From the NCBI GenBank assembly GCA_047967505.1, contig CM106540.1: DNA of 64,000 nt; one strand, given 5' to 3'. The DNA comes from Dipteris shenzhenensis (taxonomy: Eukaryota; Polypodiophyta; Polypodiopsida; Gleicheniales). Under the pieces are notes generated by a model. That model saw nothing but the letters and a program-made list of their open reading frames with translations. It made no database searches and was not told where the DNA came from. Shown piece after piece: positions 56,461-64,000 of this stretch; position 1 is the first letter of the stretch; every line of letters starts with the position of its first letter. Both the position numbers and the translations under genes were made by a program.

Positions 56461-56711
56461 CCCCCAATGAGGGCAAAAGCCTTCATTACCTCAACAAAGA
56501 TGATTTACGTTCCATTTACACATGCATGCACTTTGTTTGCTTACCACACTTAAGCCTACGTCTCTCACCAGAACACAACTCGAGGTCCTAAGCTACACAT
56601 ATACTATAACCGACAATCCCAATATAACTGTAGGTGACAAAAAGCCTCAGAACCCTGCAAACATAGAAGACCCAGCTCTTCCTACGAAAGAAGAAAAAAA
56701 GAGCAAACATT

Positions 56712-56729
56712 TGGCACTGATGCCGAGGA
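56712..56729 (+). promoter_or_regulatory. Primer binding site of the gypsy element (variant)
   Basis: TGGCACTGATGCCGAGGA, two bases after the LTR. It resembles the tRNA-Asp-type site TGGCGCCGTTGCCGGGGA of many plant gypsy elements with four changes, so it is either a decayed copy or another tRNA. Confidence 0.6.
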
Positions 56730-59380
56730 GACTAGCGTCTTAAGTAAGAGTAAACATACGCAGGTATGTGTAGAAAGCACACTACTTCGAACTTTCACGA
56801 ACATAACACTCAAGGGCAAGGAGAGTAAATTTTTTTTTTCCCATTTCTAGCCAAACATATCAACCCCAAGCATCAACCTTGGGTAACTACCTTAAGAAAT
56901 TTTCTTAATTTCTTAAATAGAAGCCACAGGATATACAATCAAGCTAGGTAGTGGACACGAATGCATAGAGCTTGCAATTTCGCTCATTTTACCTTTTTAT
57001 AGAAAAGCAAACCGAGCTCTCCATAAAGAGTTATGGCTCGGGAAGAGTTTAGGGTTAAACCCTAAACCTAAACCCTAAACCTAAAATCACATCCCATAAA
57101 AACCCACTTCACCCCCTCATTCTTCATCTTTCACTTTTTGCCTCCATTCTCTTCTTCATTCCGAGCCCCACGCAAGATACTCCTCCCTCTCCATTGACCA
57201 CCACCTTACTCCCATCCTCGCGTTGTAAGTGACTTTGAGCCCTTCTCGCAGCGATAACCTAGCCTTCCACCCACCGTCCATTGTTCCACAACAATCCCGT
57301 TACATCGAGAAAGACTTGGAGAGCGTTCAGGTAACCACTTCTCCCTCCTTTTCGATTTCCATCCGTCAAGTTTTTGTGCTCTTTTTTTTTTCCCCCCCTC
57401 CCATCACCACCACCTCCCCCCTCCCCCTCCCCCCTCCATCTCCCCCTCTCCCCTCCCCTTCCATCTCCACCTCCCCCTCCCCCCTCCCCCCTCCATCTCC
57501 ACCTCCCCCTCCCCCCTCCATATCCACCTCCCCCTCCCCCCTCCCCCCTCCATCTCCATCTCCCCCTCCCCCCTCCATCTCCCTCTCCACCTCCCCCTCC
57601 CCCCTCCATCTCCATCTCCCCCTCCATCTCCACCTCCCCCTCCCCCTTCCCCCGTCCACCACCCCCACCACCTCCCCCTTTCACTCTTTCTCTCTCTATC
57701 CCTCCCCCTTTCTCTCTCTATCCCTCCCCCTTTCTCTCTCTATCTCTCTCTTTCCCTCCCCCTCCCTTATTGTCTCTCTCTCTCATTTCTCTCCTCTCTC
57801 CCCCTTCCCCCTCCTCTCTCTCTTACTCTCTCTCCCTCTCTCTCTATCGTTCTCTCCCCATCCCCCTCTCTCTCTTTTCTCTCTCCTCTCTCCCCCTCCC
57901 CCCCTCTCTCTCTTTTCTCTCTCCTCTCTTCCCCCTTCGCCCCCTCTCTCTCTCACTCTCTCCTCTCTCCCCCTCGTTCTCTCCCCCACCCCCTCTCTCT
58001 CTCACTCTCTCCTCTCTCGCCCTCGTTCTCTCCCCCACCCCCCCTCTCTCTCTCCCCCTTACCCCCCTCTCTGTACACTGTCCCCTCTCTGTCAATCCCC
58101 CCTGGTCGTCCCGCGGTGGCACTCCACAGAGCTGCCGTGACCCACCCCCACCCCGCCCGGGCCGGTGACGCCTGCCCCGCCAGTAGCGAAGCCGCCAGCG
58201 ACGGCGCCCGCCAGCTCCGCCCCCACGGCCGTCCCGTGGCGGTGCTCCACAGAGCCGCCACGACCCACCCCCCACGCCGCCCGGGTCGACGACACCCGCC
58301 CCGCCAGCAGCGGTGCCCACCAGCTCCGCCCTCATGGCCATCCCCCGGCCGCCCGTGCCGCCCTGCCCCGTGGCCATCCCCTGGCTGCCCTCGCCGCCCC
58401 GCCCCGCCAACCACCCCCCGCCCCCCGGCCGCCCCCTCTCCGCAGCGCCCCACTCCCGGGTGCCGCCGTCGGGACGCCCCCCCATAGCACAGACACAAAA
58501 AAAAAAACCTAAAACTAACCCTAGGGTTAGCTTTGACCTTAGTTTGGTTAGTCTTAACTACAATTAGGTTAGGATAACTAGGTTAGTTAGTTAACATCAG
58601 TTAAATTAGTTCACGTAGGTTAGGTTAGTAGTAGCTGAAGTTAGGTTAGTTTAGTTAACCCTCAGTTAGTTAGACTAGGTTCGGTTAGGATTACCCTCAG
58701 TTAGGTTAGACTAACTCTTTAGTTAGTAACTAACTACAGTTAGTCAACCTCCCAATTATAATAACTGGGAGGATCTAGGTTAGTTAGTCTAACTAGATCA
58801 ACTTGGTTTCAACCCCTCGGTTGGCCTTAAGGTCCATTCACACCACCATTAGGACCCCCCCAACACAAAATTTACCCCTACTTTAACCCCGCGAAACTCA
58901 TCCGTTTGGGACCCAAACTGAACCCCGTTTGAACCCAGATTTCACACACGAAAGCACCACGCTACACGGTATTTTTCCAACCCATTGCACACCATTTCGG
59001 CACCCCTAGCACTCGTTCATTTGCCCCCCCGTGTGGGCCTCATTTTGCATTAATTCACTCGTATTTTCACGTCGTGACCTCTGATTAACGATCTGTCTGC
59101 ACGTAAGACAATCTTAGGCACATTATTAACACGATGGTCCCTACACAAACTAACACCACTCTAACTCTCCTAACAACACAACCTCCACACCCGCACTTGG
59201 GGTACCGACACCCTTGGCAAATCACGTACAATCTGCATGCAGTTACGTTTCGACCAATGACTTCGACTCCAACGCTCGCCCCATCCACATCTAACTCCAC
59301 TGCAACAACTGCCCCTGCCAATCCTCTACCCCGAATCCCCCCTTGAGATTCAACAACTCCCTTTAACTCCACGCCTCAAC
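56730..59380 (+). other. Long untranslated leader of the gypsy element
   Basis: Contains telomere-like repeats at 57045-57085 (TTTAGGG next to CCCTAAA units), a pyrimidine tract of CTCCCCCTCC and CTCTCTC units (about 57395-58090), a GC-rich stretch with about 120-bp tandem copies (58104-58370, GCTCCACAGAGCCGCC, CGCCAGCAGCGG), and a region of GGTTAGTTAG-like repeats (58510-58800). Long open frames rich in Pro/Ser/Leu or Arg/Gly here are by-products. No gene was recognised. Confidence 0.65.
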
Positions 59381-60973
59381 ATGGCTGGACGCCATCATGA
59401 CCATGATGGGGATATCGATCTCAATGCAGAGGCTGACAACTTCTTCAATCGACAAAATCACAACAATCAAGGCCGACGCCCCTTGGGAAAACTAGAACTT
59501 CCCAAATATAATGGTAGGGGAGACCCAGCCCGCTTCCTCCAGCATTTTGATGCTGCATGTTGAGAGGTGGTGATCAATCCCATGAAACCAAGGTGGCTTG
59601 GTTTCCAATGGCCTTAACTGATGAAGCGTCAGAATGGTACCTCGACCTTCTCATGGAAGAACGTGCCACATGGGACCTACTTCAAACTGAATTCAAAAGA
59701 CGCTTTCAAACAGAGAGGCTACAAGATGATCCCGCTCTCCAACTCAACAAGATCGAACAAGGCCGGAGGGAAGATGTATGCACATACGTGGGAAAGATGA
59801 AGAGATTGATCGCCAAATGTGACCCATGCCTAGATGCAAAGTACCTCACGGCATGGTTCATAGCAGGACTCAGAAATAAAATCCGCAAGGATATGAAAAA
59901 GATAAGTAGCTATGAAACATTCAGTGCTGCTCATGCGGCAGCCATTGACATCGAAGATGGCATGACAGACTCAGACACTCTCCAATGAAGATCGCCTAGA
60001 GGCCATGACCTTGAAGCTGAAAGAAGATATGATGCAGGCCATGGATCAAAAACTCCACTTGTCTCAGCCGCCAACTCAAACATATCCACGGCAAGAAAAT
60101 GTCTGGTGCCCACACTACTTGGCAAATCATACAGCAAATGAATGCCCAGTCCTAAGAGCAAGGATCACTACACAAGCAAATCCACTGCCACGGTTGTGGT
60201 GCCATACCTGTGTCATCGGCGGCCATGATGAGAACAGTTGCATCTTCAACATGCGCAACAATCCGCCTCGACCTCCACAATACTAAGCGGCACCCATGCC
60301 ATTATATAGGCAATCGACACTTGCACAAGCGCCCCCAGCTCCAAGGCTAAATCGTGTTCCCATTCGGACACAAGTCCCACAACTACTTAGGAATCCAAAT
60401 CCACGACTGTATCCAAGAGCATCAAATCTAGCTCCTCAGGCAGTTCCCATACATCAATTACAAGCTGAGGAAGTAGACTCGCTATTTGAGTATGAAGCAG
60501 AGTACCCAATGTACTATGTAGAAGATGTAGAGGGTCTCATACCAGTTTATGCAAATCAAGTACGACCCAACACATATCGAGCACCAATCAAGTGTTACAG
60601 TTGTGGAGAAAATCATCGGATCGCAGAGTGCCCTCATCGTGGTAGCCCAGCTACTTTCCAACCACTTTGCAGAGATTGTGGCATAGGACATGCCTGTATG
60701 GATTGTCCCATGAAAAATAAGATCCCAGAAGAAACAAAGGTTAAGCCTGACATCCCCATCAGCATCATTGGGGTGGACCATCAAAGTCTGGGTCTGGCAA
60801 GTGTAAGGTCACAACCTATCAATGTAATTACACACCAACAGAAAGAGGACACAAAGGACCCTATCATTCCAATCCAACCAAAGCGACTTCTGAAAAAGAA
60901 AGCACAATGCCTCCACCTTCGCCAAGCAATGAGCAGCCGAGCTCATCCACATCAACTCCTGAGCCTCAAATAA
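59381..60973 (+). pseudogene. Gypsy gag with multiple zinc knuckles
   Basis: Gag forms the particle that packages element RNA. The start ATG at 59381 gives MAGRHHDHDGDIDLNAE and LELPKYNGRGDPARFLQHFD, the start of the retrotransposon gag domain. A TGA and frame change at 59557-59563 lead to EASEWYLDLL and FKRRFQTERLQ, and another break near 59988 leads to the zinc-finger part. The cysteine motifs are CHTCVIGGHDENSC, CYSCGENHRIAECP and CRDCGIGHACMDCP, plus CPHYLANHTANECP with a changed second position. An in-frame TAA lies at 60284. Several knuckles in one gag is more than the usual one or two. Non-functional. Confidence 0.85.
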
Positions 60974-60991
60974 AAGAAGCTCCATACCCAA

Positions 60992-62800
60992 ATGCAGAGG
61001 TGGAGAAGGCTCGTTTTCAGGTACTTTAGCAATGGGTCCAAAATGAACAAGCTCAATTTGAGGCTGAGAAGCAAACTCAAGACCCAATCCATGACTTGGC
61101 CCAACAAAGTATTGATACTATACTTGAGCCTTTGTTCCAACAATAGACTTTACAACAGATTGTACCGCCACATCAACTTGAAGGAGCCGCACTCTCTAGC
61201 ATCCTAAGTTGCCCTGTGTCAATTCCCATCAGAATCCTCTTACGGAATTGTCCCAATCTCTGGGAGAGTTTCAAAGGATGGATTGAATTCGCAAATCCCC
61301 CTCCACCTATGAACAACATTGAAGATATCCCTGTGCGGATGGGTTAGAGAGATGACATATGCAACATTACTGTGCCTTTGATCCACAAGGCATATAATGA
61401 AGTCCAAGCCATAGTGGATGGTGGAGCAGGTGTCAATGTCCTATCAAAGGAGCTCTACGAAGAATGGGGTCTCCCACCAATGCAAAAGGCTAATTTCAAC
61501 ATACACCTTGCTGATGATTCACGGGCTAAACCCTTGGGATTAGTGAAAGGCATGTCCACAAATATCGTAGGAGTCCATTTTCCCTTCAATTCACAATCTT
61601 GGATCTCCCCAAAAAATCCTATCAAATCTTATGGGGATGTCCTTGGTTACGGGAAGCATTAGTCCTCCATGATAGACTAACAATCCACAATCAAGACACT
61701 GCAGTCAGGGTGAATGTGGGGACAGGAGCTATTAAACCAATTGTTCCTAGAGCATTGGATGACACATCTTCCACGACAATCTCAAGCAAATCAGCTCCCT
61801 TGCAACAGCATGCCATAGCAGGTGACTCACAAAGCAATGTCAATAACTGGATACAAACATTGGCAACCATCGGCAATTGCCATTCATTAGACCCCATCTT
61901 CTCACAGATAGATGCTAACACACTATAGGTTGATCCTCCACCGACACATGAAGAACCAATCGATCTAGAGATGCCATTCTTTATGGCTGACCTCGAATGG
62001 GATAATGAACCTGAAGAAGGTACCCATACCAATGATGACTCAGATTTTCCTTGGGACCTTAAAACAGAGGCTGCAAATGCTGAAATTGAAGATCAAATCT
62101 TTGATAATGACCTAGCCATTCTGCATGCCCTAATGGCAGTCGAGCTCCCAAAAGTTGAACCTTCGCAGTTAATAACAGCAGAAGATCCTGCAAGAAAGCT
62201 GCAGGAGGAAATTGCAGAAAAGCTAAGGTGGAACACTTCAATGAATTCAAACGAGTCCAATCAAGGATCGTCGAATTGTACCTTGCAAAGTCAACTCCCT
62301 CAAAATCAGAACCACCGCCTCTTAAATGGTCCCTTGAGGGACTAGAAGGAGTATGTGCAGCACATGAACCCTTATTGGGAAACACCTTACTAGTGGAAAA
62401 GTTACCCCACAGTTCCCAACATAAGAAGTTTCGGAAATATAAGCCACATGTGCGGATGAAGCTCGATCAAGAGACTTCAGAAAAAGAAAGAAAAGAAGAG
62501 CCTAACAAATTAATAAATGCAACTATGCCACCCAGTACACATGACACATGTTAGGCTAGTTCAACTCCATCAGAGGCCAATCTTCGAGAAGTGCCGGAAT
62601 ACTTTAAGAATTATACAAGTGGCAGTGCGCCAATAGCAATGCCAAGACCACTCAGAGAATCTGAAGTTCAAGAAACTGATAACATTGGAGAAACTCCAAT
62701 CTATGAGGGACCGGCAAAAACACGCACAATAGACCTCGCCCTTGAAGGGGAGGAAGAAAAATGGGTTTGATTGGGAAATAGCTCTATCAAGAAGATGAAA
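60992..62800 (+). pseudogene. Gypsy pol: aspartic protease and linker
   Basis: After a decayed linker, the protease is readable at about 61372-61662: YNEVQAIVDGGAGVNVLS carries the catalytic site as DGGA instead of the usual D-S/T-GA, followed by LADDSRAKPLGLVKGM and, after a frame change near 61600, LDLPKKSYQILWGCPWLREA. The stretch 61700-62800 has acidic linker text (DLEWDNEPEEGTHTNDDSDF) leading to RT, with stops at about 61928 and 62345. Confidence 0.75.
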
Positions 62801-62820
62801 CCAAACTCAAAGACCTCCTA

Positions 62821-64000
62821 ATGGAATACCGTGACTGCCTAGCATGGTCATACAAAGAGATGAAAGGAATTTCACTAGAAGTGGCAGTACACACGATACC
62901 TATAAGGGAAGGTGCTCACCCTAAGGTATGTGGACCTTATCGCACAAATCCTAAATATGGCACCATGGTTTATGACGAGCTGGAAAAACTCCTAGATGCC
63001 AGATTCATCTATGAGATAGAGCACACTGATTGGGTTTCACCCATTGTCATTGTACCTAAACGCAACAAGAAGCTCAGAATATGCGTAAACTTGAAAAATG
63101 TGAATGCTGCCACAATTAGGGATCACCACCCCCTACCCTTAACAGAAACAGTGTTGGAAAAGGTGGCAGGACCCGAAATATATAGCTTCTTGGATGGCTT
63201 CAGTGGCTATAACCAAGTGCAAATTGCTCCTCAAGACCAATCAAAAACAGCATTTGCTACAGAATGGGGTATTTTTGCATATAGAGTCATGCCATTCGGC
63301 TTTTGTAATGCCCCGGCCACATTCCAACGAGTCATGTTCACAGCTTTCAAGTCATTTTTGAATAAGTTTTTACAGGTGTTCTTCGATGATTTGTGCATCC
63401 ATTCAAACAAACAGGACCACTTCAAATGTCTTGAAGAAGTACTAATCAAATGTAGGGAGTATGGCATCTCCCTAAATCCAACAAAATGCCAGTTCATGGT
63501 CACCCACAGAGTTGTTTTGGGACACATTGTCTCTCAACATGGGATTGCAACTGACATGGACAAAATTAAAATCATCATGGAATTGCCTCCTCCTACAAAT
63601 TCCAAAGGTGTATAGGTCTTTATGGGACATGCTAGCTATAATAGAAGATTTATATTGCGGTATGCCATGATAGCTAGACCACTTTACAAATTATTAGTGG
63701 AGTTCTTATGGACCGAAGAGTGCGACCAAGCCTTTGAGCTTTTAAAATGGCGCCTAATCACAACACCCATCCTTATATCTCCCAATTAGGATATTGATTT
63801 TCATGTTCATACTGATGGATCCAAGTATGCAATTGGGAGTGTGCTTTGTCAACCTGGTGAACATAAGAAAGACTACCCCATCTACTTCGCCAGTCGACAA
63901 CTCAATGATGCAGAGATCAACTATACAACCACAGAAAGAGAAGCCCTAGCAATGGTGTATAGTGTAAAAAAATTTTGGCACTATCTACTCGCAAATGATT
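62821..64000 (+). pseudogene. Gypsy reverse transcriptase and RNase H start
   Basis: RT copies element RNA into DNA. Motifs in order: WVSPIVIVPKRNKKLRICVN, YSFLDGFSGYNQVQIAPQDQ, AYRVMPFGFCNAPATFQRVM, active site LQVFFDDLCIHS (FFDD) and LNPTKCQFM. An in-frame TAG at 63613-63615 and another near 63787 interrupt it. The thumb (MGHASYNRRFI, PLYKLL) and RNase H (HVHTDGSKYAIGSVLCQ, YFASRQLNDAEINYTTTERE) follow in the same frame and run off the window. The two stops make this copy inactive. Confidence 0.92.

Larger units (their letters stand above)
55640..56709 (+). repeat. 5' LTR of the gypsy element (about 1070 bp)
   Basis: Starts TGTTGACTC, right where copia coding text stops, and ends GAGCAAACA just before the primer binding site. 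It contains U3 repeats (55680-55890), a TATA box, a CTCCTCC tract (56036-56230) and a minisatellite (56330-56460). The partner LTR is outside the window, so ends are inferred from the TG/CA rule, the PBS and the insertion point. Confidence 0.75.
55640..64000 (+). mobile_element. Ty3/gypsy LTR retrotransposon, 5' part, inactive
   Basis: In order on plus: LTR (55640-56709), primer binding site, a 2.6 kb leader, gag with several zinc knuckles, aspartic protease, RT and the start of RNase H, cut by the window edge. The RT active site FFDD and the long untranslated leader fit the Tat/Athila side of plant gypsy elements, though the clade call is inference. Stops and frame changes are frequent throughout. 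Confidence 0.88.

Noticed and set aside
57229-58485. Long open frames rich in Pro/Ser on plus and Arg/Gly on minus
   Set aside because: They come from the CTCCCC and CCGCC repeats of the gypsy leader; both strands are open and composition is purely repetitive.

Overview
The window reads as nuclear DNA of a land plant with a large, transposon-packed genome. A fern or other non-flowering vascular plant is plausible but cannot be proven from sequence alone. Reasons: GT-AG introns with consistent phases, plant-type trehalase exons, plant LINE, copia and gypsy elements, tRNA-iMet primer sites, long CT and CA microsatellites and almost no intact genes. Only two loci look like ordinary host genes: the 5' exons of a trehalase (minus, 18595-19518) and a five-exon gene (plus, 25400-26831) whose product carries a DEN box and two full D-boxes, like plant securin (PATRONUS).

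Layout. 715-3343: a 2.6 kb non-autonomous LTR element with 325-bp LTRs and TSD TAAGT. 3.35-8.85 kb: AT-rich sequence with decayed unrecognised coding fragments and two tandem-repeat fields. 8868-16440: an L1-type LINE on the minus strand, broken inside its ORF1 zinc knuckle by a 695-bp TRIM element whose interior is only 60 bp. 16.5-19.7 kb: trehalase 5' end with a very large intron. 20.4-24.3 kb: a plus-strand block of decayed genes pairing a Pif1-like helicase with a GIY-YIG nuclease; this does not match a standard plant transposon and is the most unusual item here. 25.4-26.8 kb: the securin-like gene. 29.7-38.3 kb: a minus-strand Helitron with a RepHel gene carrying N-terminal 84-residue tandem repeats, and a tandemly duplicated 3' half. 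Each duplicate carries a four-exon gene for a small protein with a CxxC pair and an RGG tail; one copy is fully open. 38.9-40.0 kb: an unrecognised two-exon gene. 40.1-47.7 kb: microsatellite-anchored tandem duplications and a minisatellite block. 49-54.3 kb: decayed coding pieces and a third Pif1 helicase followed by an EEP-type endonuclease (Helentron-like). 54.3-55.6 kb: a copia remnant. 55640 to the right edge: a Ty3/gypsy element inserted into it, with LTR, PBS, long leader, gag, protease, RT and RNase H, all with breaks.

How parts relate. Three separate Pif1 helicase lineages lie within 34 kb. Insertions are nested (TRIM in LINE, gypsy in copia). The trehalase and securin-like genes are divergently oriented and separated by the helicase/GIY-YIG block. 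All identifications rest on reading motifs by eye; no database search was possible.
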